This document shows, one piece after another, positions 43,278 through 51,114 of a DNA stretch of 64,000 bases. The first letter of the stretch is position 1. Each line of letters opens with the position of its first letter. The position numbers and the translations under genes were made by a program. Origin of the DNA: an uncultured Paracoccaceae bacterium (GTDB lineage: Bacteria > Pseudomonadota > Alphaproteobacteria > Rhodobacterales > Rhodobacteraceae); NCBI GenBank assembly GCA_947501555.1, contig CANMWG010000001.1:1860001-1924000 (forward strand), written 5' to 3'. The notes beneath the pieces were generated by a model that made no database searches, was not told where the DNA came from, and worked only from the letters and a program-made list of their open reading frames with translations.

Positions 43278-44023
43278 TCCGGCTGTTTGCCCTCCTCGTC
43301 ATGCTCGGCAGCCCCGCAAATGCAGAAGAGATCGTACTTGGGCTCAGCCGCGATCAGGTTGCGATCACCGCGACATTTGAAGGATCAGAAATCCTGCTCT
43401 TTGGTGCTATCAAGCGCGAGGCCCCGATCCCAGACAAAAGCGAGCTTGGGATCATCGTCACGGTCGCGGGGCCAGACATGCCCGTCACGGTTCGACGCAA
43501 AGACAGACGGTTTGGGATCTGGGTGAATACAGATGAGGTCGAGGTGGACGCGGCCCCTTCATTTTACGCGGTTGCGACAACGGCTCCGATGCAGGACGTC
43601 CTGCGAGACACTGAGGACTTGCGCTATCAAATCACCATCCCCCGTGCGATCCGGTCGGTCGGCGCGCAGGTTGGTGACAGCGGCGCATTCACCCAAGCAC
43701 TCATCCGCATTCGGGCGGGCGAAGAGCTTTACCAAGTTCTAGAAGGGGCAGTTGATCTGGAAGAGGAAACGCTCTTCCGCACGGCCATTGATCTGCCCGC
43801 CAATCTGACCGAAGGCGAATATGAAGCGCATATTTTCCTGACACGCAATGGCCGGGTCGTTGATGAATACGTCACGACGATTCCAGTCCAAAAGGTCGGG
43901 TTAGAACGGTGGCTGTACAACATGGCGCATGACAACGCGTTTCTCTACGGATTGATGTCGCTGTCCATCGCCATCGCTGCGGGCTGGGGCGCCTCAGCCG
44001 TCTTCACAATGCTGCGCCGCTAG
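43274..44023 (+). CDS. TIGR02186 family membrane-anchored protein
   Basis: A 249-residue protein with a signal peptide (LFALLVMLGSPANA), a beta-rich periplasmic domain starting EEIVLGLSRDQVAITATFEG and one C-terminal helix (GLMSLSIAIAAGWGASAVF). This matches the TIGR02186/Alph_Pro_TM family, found almost only in alphaproteobacteria and nearly always beside TauE/SafE genes, as here. It is probably a periplasmic partner of the exporter, but its role is unproven. It converges with an SDR gene by 4 bp. Confidence 0.88.
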   Translation: MIRLFALLVMLGSPANAEEIVLGLSRDQVAITATFEGSEILLFGAIKREAPIPDKSELGIIVTVAGPDMPVTVRRKDRRFGIWVNTDEVEVDAAPSFYAVATTAPMQDVLRDTEDLRYQITIPRAIRSVGAQVGDSGAFTQALIRIRAGEELYQVLEGAVDLEEETLFRTAIDLPANLTEGEYEAHIFLTRNGRVVDEYVTTIPVQKVGLERWLYNMAHDNAFLYGLMSLSIAIAAGWGASAVFTMLRR

Positions 44024-44730
44024 CCACGCCCGATATGGGGCATCTTGCTGGCCATGACCATCATGGTCTGCACGTTCGCCTCTGGCGGCAATGACGCCAT
44101 ATGAAACACCGCCCGTGCGACATCCGCAACGGCCATGCTGGGCAGCGGATCCAGCCCTTGCGCCGCGCGGGTTTTCTCAAGATTTGTGACCAAATCGGTG
44201 CGGGCGTTGCCGATATCAATCTGGCCACAGGCGATATCGAATGCCCGGCCATCAACCGTCAGTGTCTTTGTCAGGCCTGACACGCCGTGCTTTGTTGTCG
44301 TGTAACACACCGACCCCTCGCGCGGTGTATGGGCCGATATCGACCCGTTATTGATAATCCGCCCGCCTTGCGGGGTTTGATGGCGCATTTGGCGAAACGC
44401 TGCACGGGCACAAAGAAACATCCCCGTCAGGTTCACATCCAATACCTGCCGCCAATCAGCCAACGATATTTCATCAATGGTCGTTTGTGGTCCGAACATG
44501 CCTGCGTTGTTGAACAAAACATCCAAGCGGCCAAATGCGGCAAAGCATGCATCAACAGCAGCTTCATCAGTCACATCACAAGGCAATAACACTGCGTTGG
44601 GGTGATCTACCTCTGCCAACACATCGGCACGCCGGGCCATGAGACCAACACGCCAACCTTCCTGCAAGAAATACTCAGCCGTGGCACGACCGATGCCGCT
44701 ACTTGCACCTGTAACAATGATCGTTTTCAT
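44020..44730 (-). CDS. Short-chain dehydrogenase/reductase (SDR)
   Basis: A 236-residue NAD(P)-binding enzyme: the cofactor motif VTGASSGIGRATAEYFLQEG, NNAGMFGPQTT, the catalytic Ser in IINNGSISAHTPREGS and the YxxxK in CYTTTKHGVSGLTKTL are all present. The N-terminal Arg after the second strand (GLMARRADVLAEV) fits NADPH. The substrate is unknown. It overlaps the helicase gene by 4 bp, so the two are co-transcribed although no functional link is obvious. Confidence 0.93.
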   Translation of the reverse strand: MKTIIVTGASSGIGRATAEYFLQEGWRVGLMARRADVLAEVDHPNAVLLPCDVTDEAAVDACFAAFGRLDVLFNNAGMFGPQTTIDEISLADWRQVLDVNLTGMFLCARAAFRQMRHQTPQGGRIINNGSISAHTPREGSVCYTTTKHGVSGLTKTLTVDGRAFDIACGQIDIGNARTDLVTNLEKTRAAQGLDPLPSMAVADVARAVFHMASLPPEANVQTMMVMASKMPHIGRG

Positions 44731-46253
44731 AACTCTTCGCTCTTGAGTTCCAAGTGTGTTGCAGGGACGTCTAAGTCATCAATACGTAAGACCCCTTCTG
44801 GCCTTGCAAGACGATTGCGAACGACCCAACGCAACTGCGTTTCCGCCCGTGTAATGGCGACATAGGCCAAACGTTTCCAAAGCGGTTGGCCTGCCTCGAC
44901 CCTTCCCATGCGGGACGCCGCATAGATATCGGGGGCAAACACCTGAACAGTATTCCATTGCGACCCTTGGGCCTTATGAATCGTGACAGCCGCACCATGC
45001 AGAAACGTCGCCCCCATACGGGCTGCGAAAGGAATGAATGGCTCTTCCTCGCCTTCTTGTTCGATCTTCACGATGCTTGCCACGCCGACACGTGGGTCTT
45101 CTGCACCCATGACATGCAGCTTCGAAAAGCCGGGCTTTTTGCCAGGCCCAAGATAGACAACCTGCGCACCTTTGATCAGGCCCTTGGCCTCAAGATCGAG
45201 GCGGCGCTTGCGATGCTTCAGAGGCAGCTCAATGCCATCGCAGATCAGGGGTTCCCCAGCGAGCAGTTCATCATTTGGTGCGCCAAAGGCTGCACGAAAA
45301 GCATGGATCAAACGAATACGCGTTGCATTACGCCAGACCAGACAGGGTGAGCGGGCCATCAAATCGGCCTCAACACGTTGCGCCATGACAACACGTTCAT
45401 CCGTCTTGGCGGCCTCTTCGACCATGCGTTCAAATGCATAGAAGTCCAGTTGCGGGTCCGCCAAAGCATGGGCCAGATCAAGGATCGGGTTGCCGGCATC
45501 CTGCCTGTGAATGCGGCTCAGGGTCAGGACACGCTTTTCCGGCAGGGTTTCAAACACCATACCACCCGAGGATTGGACCGGAGGGAGCTGCGCAGGATCA
45601 CCGAACAACAGCAACGTGGGGAAAATTTCCTGAAGATCGGCGAATTGTTTTTCATCCAGCATCGAACTTTCATCGACAAACCCGATATCCAACGGCTCTT
45701 CTCGGCGCTTCCAGCCGGTTATGAAGTCCGACCCACGCAAACCGGCGGCAGCCAATGCGGCTGGGACAGATTTGTTGACCTGATAAGATGCAAAGGCGCG
45801 GTCCAGTGCAATATCCGTCAGACCCTCAATGTCCGGGCGTTCCCCCTGCCCGGCCAACCACTCAGCAACCTTTTCATACTCGGGGTCGTAGACCGGCGTA
45901 TACAAAATACGGTGAATGGTCGTGGCGGGCACACCGCGATTGCGCAACACACTGGCCGCCTTATTTGTCGGGGCCAGGATCGCCAAGGTCCTGCGATCTT
46001 TTCGTTTCTTGCCTTCCCAGTCACCCGAAATGACATCGACGCCAGCCTCTTCCAAGGCTTCATAAAGCTTGGCCAAAAGCATGGTCTTGCCAGAGCCCGC
46101 CTTGCCGATCACAGCCAAAACCGATGTCGCATCGGATTGCGGCGGCTGCAACAGGCTGTCGTCCAGATCGACACCTGACTGACGCAGGGCCGTGGCGACA
46201 TTGTCCCAGGCCTCTGCCTGATCGTCCGAGAATGTAATGCGTGGTGCGTTCAT
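44727..46253 (-). CDS. RecD/Dda-like ATP-dependent DNA helicase
   Basis: A 508-residue superfamily 1 helicase. Motif I is IGKAGSGKTMLLAKL, motif Ia ILAPTNKAASVLRNRGVPATTIHRI, motif II FVDESSML, motif III LLFGDPAQLPPVQ, and motifs V/VI are ATFLHGAAVTIHKAQGSQW and YVAITRAETQLRWVV. No RecBC domain is attached; the size fits Dda-type or standalone RecD-like helicases that act in replication restart or repair. The partner gene is an SDR on the same transcript. Confidence 0.93.
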   Translation of the reverse strand: MNAPRITFSDDQAEAWDNVATALRQSGVDLDDSLLQPPQSDATSVLAVIGKAGSGKTMLLAKLYEALEEAGVDVISGDWEGKKRKDRRTLAILAPTNKAASVLRNRGVPATTIHRILYTPVYDPEYEKVAEWLAGQGERPDIEGLTDIALDRAFASYQVNKSVPAALAAAGLRGSDFITGWKRREEPLDIGFVDESSMLDEKQFADLQEIFPTLLLFGDPAQLPPVQSSGGMVFETLPEKRVLTLSRIHRQDAGNPILDLAHALADPQLDFYAFERMVEEAAKTDERVVMAQRVEADLMARSPCLVWRNATRIRLIHAFRAAFGAPNDELLAGEPLICDGIELPLKHRKRRLDLEAKGLIKGAQVVYLGPGKKPGFSKLHVMGAEDPRVGVASIVKIEQEGEEEPFIPFAARMGATFLHGAAVTIHKAQGSQWNTVQVFAPDIYAASRMGRVEAGQPLWKRLAYVAITRAETQLRWVVRNRLARPEGVLRIDDLDVPATHLELKSEEL

Positions 46254-46293
46254 GCCGCGACAGTATCTGGACCGTCACGGCACGACCAGCAGA

Positions 46294-46929
46294 TTAAGCG
46301 ACCTTTTGCATCTGCATTATCGGTTGCCCAAACGAACGGTTGAACCAATGCTCGGAAATCTCTGAGGACAAACCAGCACGTTTCAGAACACGGATACGAT
46401 CTTGCGGACGGAACGGCCAAAGACCAACACTAATTTTGTCACGCCCTTTACCAGAGCTGCCCAACACTTCTGGGGATGCTCCAATCATGCCGTAAATCCG
46501 CACCATACGCGGGTCAAAGACCCCCAACAGATGGGTCAACGAAAAGGCGCGCATCAATTCACCGCCAGCGAGCATCATCGCGGCAGCGACACGCGGCTGC
46601 GCGCCGGTGCCCAAGACAAAGCGGGTACATTCCCAAACGAATGGACTGCGGATATCAACACCATTCAACAACGCGCTAAAATGGTCATTGACCATCGTGC
46701 GTTCGGTCGTTGGAAGAAAACGCATTGAACCACCATGGGTCCCGTCACGGTTTTCCCAAATGACATAGAGCGGGTTCATCGCGTCATATTCATCGCGCTC
46801 CCAGCCATTTTCGCACACATGTACGTCCCACTTCAAACGCTCCGCGAACTGACGGGCGCGATCACGATGCATCGTATCCTGCAGTACCGGGTAATTTGAT
46901 AACTCATTTCCATAAACATAACGAAGCAT
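46294..46929 (-). CDS. Acyl-homoserine-lactone synthase (LuxI family)
   Basis: A 211-residue autoinducer synthase using acyl-ACP and SAM. Family residues are visible: R..QF..RL.WDV near the N-terminus, YDAMNPLYVIWE, GSMRFLPTTERTMVNDHF and the WECTRFVLG motif with the catalytic Glu and Arg. The start at 46929 (MLRYVYGNEL) was chosen over 46977 because GGAAGGG precedes it and it matches the normal N-terminus. It lies downstream of luxR on the same strand, 90 bp apart. The acyl chain length cannot be read from sequence, but this clade usually makes long-chain products. Confidence 0.94.
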   Translation of the reverse strand: MLRYVYGNELSNYPVLQDTMHRDRARQFAERLKWDVHVCENGWERDEYDAMNPLYVIWENRDGTHGGSMRFLPTTERTMVNDHFSALLNGVDIRSPFVWECTRFVLGTGAQPRVAAAMMLAGGELMRAFSLTHLLGVFDPRMVRIYGMIGASPEVLGSSGKGRDKISVGLWPFRPQDRIRVLKRAGLSSEISEHWFNRSFGQPIMQMQKVA

Positions 46930-46987
46930 TCTCGGCCCTTCCAAAGCTGATAAGAGCCTCAGATTAAATGGCCGCATTCCATCATTT

Positions 46988-47010
46988 CTTACAGGTGCGC
47001 CCTTAGAGGT
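46988..47010 (-). promoter_or_regulatory. Direct repeat in the luxR-luxI intergenic region
   Basis: On the minus strand ACCTCTAAG and ACCTGTAAG (8 of 9 identical) are repeated with a 14-bp period, 59-81 bases upstream of the luxI ATG. The half ACCTG also starts the classical lux box, but no inverted partner is seen. It is a candidate LuxR target. Confidence 0.35.
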
Positions 47011-47019
47011 AACATGCTG

Positions 47020-47814
47020 TTAACCCGCGGCGGATTTTGGGACTTTGCCGTCTCTATGTCGGCCCGGCCATCCACCAGAGGCAGCACGGGCAGCGCCACC
47101 GATTATGATGAGTCCTTCGCTTGTGGCACGCGCCACTGCATGGACAGTATTCAATGCGCCCAATTTGAAACGGGCGCTTTCGATATAGGCCCGCAACGTG
47201 TGTTCAGAGATGCTGAGCAAGTCTGCGACCTGACCACGGCCATAGCCCATCCCAAGATAGGTTAATGCGTCAACCTCTCGAGGGCTGAGCGCGCGAACGG
47301 GCTCCGGGGCACGCCCCTTTTCCAACTCAAGCGCCTTTTGATTGAGATAGTGAGCCATCAAAATCCAGTCGCGCTGATGTTTACCGGTAAACTCCGCCCA
47401 ACTCTCATCATCAGTTGTATGAGAGGCCGTAAACAGCGCGAGCTGACCATTCGGACCCCGAATTGGAATCGAAAATCCCTGATTCCCAATTCCATAGCCC
47501 TGAGCATCCTTGCGAAACTCGCGGGCCGCCTTTGAACTCCAATCCAAGCGTTTCCAGTCAACCGGGTGAAACTGTTGGAAACACCCGACAATAACCGGAT
47601 CGATACGGATATAGTCGCGTTCTACATATCGTTGCGCCCAAGCAGGATCATATGTCCCGAACCCATATTGTTCCCCGTCGGCGCTAACCCAATGATAAAC
47701 CACATGATCAATTTCGAACGTGTCCCTTAGTCCGACGATCAAATCCTGGATTTGCTCAAGCGCGTCTGCTTGCTCCAGTGCTCGTAAAAAAGTGTCCAGT
47801 TCCAGGGCTTTCAC
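47020..47814 (-). CDS. LuxR family autoinducer-binding transcriptional regulator
   Basis: A 264-residue regulator. Residues 20-165 are the autoinducer-binding domain (VVYHWVSADGEQYGFGTYDPAWAQRYVERD in parts, with W/Y/D ligand residues), and residues 190-245 the helix-turn-helix (LSPREVDALTYLGMGYGRGQVADLLSISEHTLRAYIESARFKLGA, in parts). A basic, Gly-rich tail of about 20 residues is unusual. The start is a GTG (47814), with AGG 10 bases upstream. It senses the product of the adjacent luxI. The first 59 bases overlap the small ORF upstream. Confidence 0.92.
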   Translation of the reverse strand: MKALELDTFLRALEQADALEQIQDLIVGLRDTFEIDHVVYHWVSADGEQYGFGTYDPAWAQRYVERDYIRIDPVIVGCFQQFHPVDWKRLDWSSKAAREFRKDAQGYGIGNQGFSIPIRGPNGQLALFTASHTTDDESWAEFTGKHQRDWILMAHYLNQKALELEKGRAPEPVRALSPREVDALTYLGMGYGRGQVADLLSISEHTLRAYIESARFKLGALNTVHAVARATSEGLIIIGGAARAASGGWPGRHRDGKVPKSAAG

Positions 47815-47971
47815 CTCGTGCCTGTCGGGACGGTTTCTCTGTCACAGCATCTATTTCCGCTGATGCAATCAGCGCAGTTTCATCGAGTTGCGCCGCCAAA
47901 ATCGGCAAATTATTCGTGCTAGCGAATGATTTTAGATCGGCGAGTACGTCGATTATCCATTCATGTCCCAT
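47756..47971 (-). CDS. Small conserved ORF upstream of luxR
   Basis: A 71-residue protein beginning MGHEWIIDVLADLKSFASTNNLPILAA split here by length. The amphipathic first 45 residues (IIDVLADLKSF, LAAQLDETALIASAEI) resemble small proteins I recall in front of luxR in other Rhodobacterales. The start 47971 has AGAGAG 8 bases upstream. The last 20 residues, rich in Ser, Gly and Arg, lie over the first 59 bases of luxR and may be only read-through into that gene. It may be a regulator partner or a translational coupler for luxR. Confidence 0.6.
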   Translation of the reverse strand: MGHEWIIDVLADLKSFASTNNLPILAAQLDETALIASAEIDAVTEKPSRQARGESPGTGHFFTSTGASRRA

Positions 47972-47984
47972 AACCAAACTCTCT

Positions 47985-47997
47985 GTTAATCATTAAC
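47985..47997. promoter_or_regulatory. GTTAAT-C-ATTAAC inverted repeat before the small ORF-luxR unit
   Basis: A perfect 13-bp palindrome 14-26 bases upstream of the small ORF's ATG, touching its ribosome-binding site. A CGTTAAC half-site follows 5 bases away. A protein bound here would block translation start or transcription of small ORF and luxR. Confidence 0.4.
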
Positions 47998-48111
47998 GAA
48001 GCGTTAACAACCTATAGTAGCATGGAAATTATTGCGGAGTTATTCACAGGTTCAATCCCCCCAAAAATAGTAGGTGGACAAATCAATAATTGGTGATCTC
48101 CGGCAACCCCG

Positions 48112-48144
48112 TAAAAACAAAGAAAAACCGTAGGTCATTCCTAC
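48112..48144 (-). terminator. Terminator of ccr
   Basis: Read on the minus strand, GTAGG-AATGA-CCTAC is a short 5-bp stem, followed by GGTTTTTCTTTGTTTTT, a T-rich tail. It starts 25 bases after the ccr stop, so ccr and the quorum-sensing unit are probably separate transcripts. The short stem lowers certainty. Confidence 0.5.
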
Positions 48145-48169
48145 CCCAAACAATTAGAATTGCAAGCAC

Positions 48170-49462
48170 CTATCCTTCATTTGAAGCTTCCAATGTGTCT
48201 TCAAACGTCCGCAGCCCCGTAACAGGCGCCTGTATCAAAACCGCCATATTGCCGGGCTTATGTTCATTGCGGCGCATTTTGGTATGGGCGGCAGGGATCT
48301 CATTCCACGCAAAGACCTCAGACATACAAGGGTCCAACCGACGCTCGATCATTAGATTATTTGCTGCGCTGGCTTGCTTAAGTTGTGCAAAATGGCTGCC
48401 CTGCAGACGCTTTTGATGCATCCACATGTAACGCACATCAAATGTACAATTAAACCCGGTGGTCCCTGCACAGATCACAACCATACCGCCCTTTTTGCAA
48501 ACTAACGCCGACACGGGAAACGTTGCTTCGCCGGGGTGTTCAAACACCAAATCAACGCTCACACCTTTGCCAGTGATCTCCCAGATCGCCTTGCCAAACT
48601 TACGGGCTTCTTTCAGCCAAATGCTATATTCAGGCGTATTGACGGTTGGAAGCTGCCCCCAACACGCAAAATCATTACGGTTGATGACACCTTTGGCCCC
48701 CAACGACATAACAAACTCGCGTTTGCTTTCATCACTTATGACACCGATGGCATTGGCCCCTGCCGTATTGATCAGCTGAATAGCATATGACCCAAGCCCC
48801 CCCGACGCCCCCCAAACCAAAACATTCTGGCCCGGCTTCAGGTCATGCGGCTCATGGCCGAACAACATGCGATAAGCGGTGGCAAGGGTCAGCGTATAAC
48901 AGGCGCTTTCCTCCCATGTCAGATGCTGCGGGCGCGGCATCAATTGCTGTGATTGGACACAGGTAAACTGGGCAAAGGACCCATCAGGCGTCTCATAGCC
49001 CCAAATCCGCTGACTGTCCGAGAACATCGGATCACCGCCGTTACAGTGCTCATCGTCACCATCGTCCTGATTGCAATGAATGACCACCTCATCGCCGACT
49101 TTCCAGCGTTTGACCTTGTCACCAACGGCCCAAACAATGCCAGACGCATCAGACCCAGCTATATGGAAGTCCGCACCATGCACGTCAAAGGGACTGATCG
49201 GAACGCCAAGCCCTGCCCAAACGCCGTTATAATTCACGCCAGCGGCCATCACGAGAACAAGAACCTCGTTGCTGTCAGGCTTGGGGCAATCAACGACCTC
49301 AACTTCAAAGGCTTGATCCGGCTCACCATGACGGGCACGGCGAATTGTCCAAGCATGCATCTGCGCCGGGACATATCCCAAAGGCGGCATTTCACCGACG
49401 TCATAGAGGTTCTTTTGCGGGGCATTGTAGGCTGCCAGGGGTGCAGTTTCATCAAGGGCCAT
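48170..49462 (-). CDS. ccrA: Crotonyl-CoA carboxylase/reductase
   Basis: A 430-residue enzyme of the zinc-type alcohol-dehydrogenase (MDR) family that reductively carboxylates crotonyl-CoA to ethylmalonyl-CoA, the key step of the ethylmalonyl-CoA pathway for acetate assimilation. Typical segments are YNGVWAGLGVPISPFDVHG, HIAGSDASGIVWAVGD, the NADPH motif LVWGASGGLGSYAIQLINTAGANA in parts, HPGEATFPVSALVCKKGG and GSHFAQLKQASAANNLM. It belongs to the true Ccr clade (long N-terminus, GSD.SG). Its partner mutase is encoded 1.6 kb away in the opposite direction. Confidence 0.96.
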   Translation of the reverse strand: MALDETAPLAAYNAPQKNLYDVGEMPPLGYVPAQMHAWTIRRARHGEPDQAFEVEVVDCPKPDSNEVLVLVMAAGVNYNGVWAGLGVPISPFDVHGADFHIAGSDASGIVWAVGDKVKRWKVGDEVVIHCNQDDGDDEHCNGGDPMFSDSQRIWGYETPDGSFAQFTCVQSQQLMPRPQHLTWEESACYTLTLATAYRMLFGHEPHDLKPGQNVLVWGASGGLGSYAIQLINTAGANAIGVISDESKREFVMSLGAKGVINRNDFACWGQLPTVNTPEYSIWLKEARKFGKAIWEITGKGVSVDLVFEHPGEATFPVSALVCKKGGMVVICAGTTGFNCTFDVRYMWMHQKRLQGSHFAQLKQASAANNLMIERRLDPCMSEVFAWNEIPAAHTKMRRNEHKPGNMAVLIQAPVTGLRTFEDTLEASNEG

Positions 49463-49499
49463 TTCAGTCTCCTCCGTTGCGGTTCCACATGGTGCTGCA

Positions 49500-49517
49500 C
49501 CGCAGAATCAACTGCGG
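49500..49517. promoter_or_regulatory. CCGCAG-N6-CTGCGG inverted repeat in the ccr leader
   Basis: CCGCAG and CTGCGG pair exactly around AATCAA, 38-55 bases upstream of the ccr start. It fits a site for a dimeric repressor or an RNA hairpin in the 5' leader. Confidence 0.45.
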
Positions 49518-49573
49518 CATGGATTAGATATCGCACGGACGAGTAATTTAACAACCCTTTTAGATCATTTTTT

Positions 49574-49586
49574 GTAATTTAATTAC
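49574..49586. promoter_or_regulatory. GTAATTTAATTAC element upstream of ccr
   Basis: GTAAT-TTA-ATTAC is a perfect inverted repeat 112 bases upstream of ccr and overlaps the stop codon of the acyltransferase gene. The inner 11 bases AATTTAATTAC recur exactly upstream of ecm (51082-51092). A related GTAATTTAA lies at 49543. Confidence 0.45.
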
Positions 49587-50980
49587 TGATCGGATGAAGA
49601 TTCGTCGTTCAACTTGACAGGGATGGCCTCAAAATGATGGGCAATAGAACGCGCATAGTAGACTAAAATGTCGCGACCCATATCTGTGACAACGATACCC
49701 TCATCGGTTTCACGAACCAGCTTGCGGACGAACATGCAGTTCACCGCATCCTCAACGATCAAGGCCGGACTATGGTGGGGGGTAGGCAGCTCTCGGTCTG
49801 TGAGAAACCGGACCAATTCGGTTACCTGTTCTTTCAGAAGTGGTCGCGAAATGGGCCCCTCTTGCAAGATAATCCGAGCCACCAAAGGCACCCCCAAGAC
49901 AGGAATAACATCCGCAATCCGGGCCATTAACTCAGCTGCGATGGTCCGGGTCAGATCGCCTTCCTCAGAGGCAATGAATTTTGACAGTTCCAACGGCTCA
50001 CCAAAGCTGACCGACGCGGTGCCAAAGCCGCCAAATCGACGGGTGATCCGCATCCAAAAATGGCGAGTCACGCGGCGCAGCACGTTGAACAAGGGCGGGC
50101 GAAACCGGCGCTTACCGGACTTATCAGCCGCAATCAGAAACGTATCTTCCAACACACGATCATAGTTCAAAGCGACAGGCACAAATATCACTTCACGCGC
50201 GTCGGGGTCAAAATCCTCAATGATGTAGTTCAGCAAACCCATACGCGGGGTGGCCAGCTTACCGTCGAGGCTAAGACCGCCTTCGGGAAAAACAGCCTGG
50301 CTCACACCACCGCGAGTGGCCATCTGCACATAACGTGCCAACACCTTGCGATACAAAGCCCCACGGGATTTGCGACGGATAAAATAGGCACCCATTGCGC
50401 GGATAATCGGGGAAAGCGGCCACACACGGGCCCATTCACCAACCGCATAAGACAAAGCACCCGCATTGGCCGCCAAATAGGTAACCAGAACGTAATCCAT
50501 ATTGCTGCGATGGTTGATAACAAAAACAACCGCTGCATCAGGGTCTATCTCGGCTAACCGCTTACGATCAAACGTACCCAGCTTGATGCGATAGAGCGAT
50601 TTTGAGAGCCATTTCGCCAACCGAATCCCAATGCTGAAATAGGCCGTTGCAGAAAACGAGGGTACAATCTCGCGCGCATAACGACTGGCCTGTTCAAAAG
50701 CGACATTCTCAGGAACCTTTTCCTTTCTGGCATATTCAACAATCGCTTGGGTGACCTCCGGGTCGTAAAGCAAACGCTGGATCATGTCGTATCGGCGGGC
50801 CAATTTGAATGGCTCAATGGGACGCTGGAGGCGCTCATTGACGCGGGCAATGACCTTTTCGGCACGTCTGCGAAAGAACCAGCGAACCGACGGAAACAGG
50901 AAGTGGGATGCGAAAGTGACACCTGCGAACAGGATGATCAGGACAAACACCCACAAAGGCATAGAAACAGTTTGCGACAT
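49583..50980 (-). CDS. Glycerol-phosphate acyltransferase-like protein (PlsB/PlsC type)
   Basis: A 465-residue acyltransferase with one N-terminal membrane helix (LWVFVLIILFAGVTFASHF) and the catalytic HxxxxD in VINHRSNMDYVLV, followed by IRRKSRG and FPEGGLSLDGKLATPRMG, the glycerol-phosphate binding motifs. The length is intermediate between PlsC (about 250) and PlsB (about 800), closer to the AGPAT-like proteins of Rhodobacterales. The start at 50980 was chosen at MSQTVSMPLW; the open frame continues further upstream. It lies between ccr and ecm, so it may share their control. The precise acceptor is not known. Confidence 0.85.
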   Translation of the reverse strand: MSQTVSMPLWVFVLIILFAGVTFASHFLFPSVRWFFRRRAEKVIARVNERLQRPIEPFKLARRYDMIQRLLYDPEVTQAIVEYARKEKVPENVAFEQASRYAREIVPSFSATAYFSIGIRLAKWLSKSLYRIKLGTFDRKRLAEIDPDAAVVFVINHRSNMDYVLVTYLAANAGALSYAVGEWARVWPLSPIIRAMGAYFIRRKSRGALYRKVLARYVQMATRGGVSQAVFPEGGLSLDGKLATPRMGLLNYIIEDFDPDAREVIFVPVALNYDRVLEDTFLIAADKSGKRRFRPPLFNVLRRVTRHFWMRITRRFGGFGTASVSFGEPLELSKFIASEEGDLTRTIAAELMARIADVIPVLGVPLVARIILQEGPISRPLLKEQVTELVRFLTDRELPTPHHSPALIVEDAVNCMFVRKLVRETDEGIVVTDMGRDILVYYARSIAHHFEAIPVKLNDESSSDQ

Positions 50981-51081
50981 TGGCCGAACCTGACAGGGAT
51001 CGGCAGCGGGGTAAATCCCGTCATGCCGCAACGCAGCGCGTTGACAGGGGTGCAAAATTTCAATTACACCTATCTTTACGC

Positions 51082-51092
51082 AATTTAATTAC
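51082..51092. promoter_or_regulatory. AATTTAATTAC element upstream of ecm
   Basis: AATTTAATTAC, identical to the inner part of the element at 49574-49586, lies 23-33 bases before the ecm ATG. A TTGACA (-35-like) is at 51041-51046 and a further CAATTAC copy at 51061. The pair ccr/ecm thus shares an AT-rich element in otherwise GC-richer leaders. Confidence 0.45.
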
Positions 51093-51114
51093 CAATACAG
51101 ATTCGGGAGGCTAC

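Noticed and set aside
45378-46178. 266-codon plus-strand frame inside the helicase gene
   Set aside because: Antisense shadow of the RecD/Dda-like helicase with all its motifs intact.
48130-48144. GTAGG-N5-CCTAC as a lux box
   Set aside because: The arms are only 5 bp and the minus strand has a T-rich tail next to it, so a terminator of ccr explains it better.
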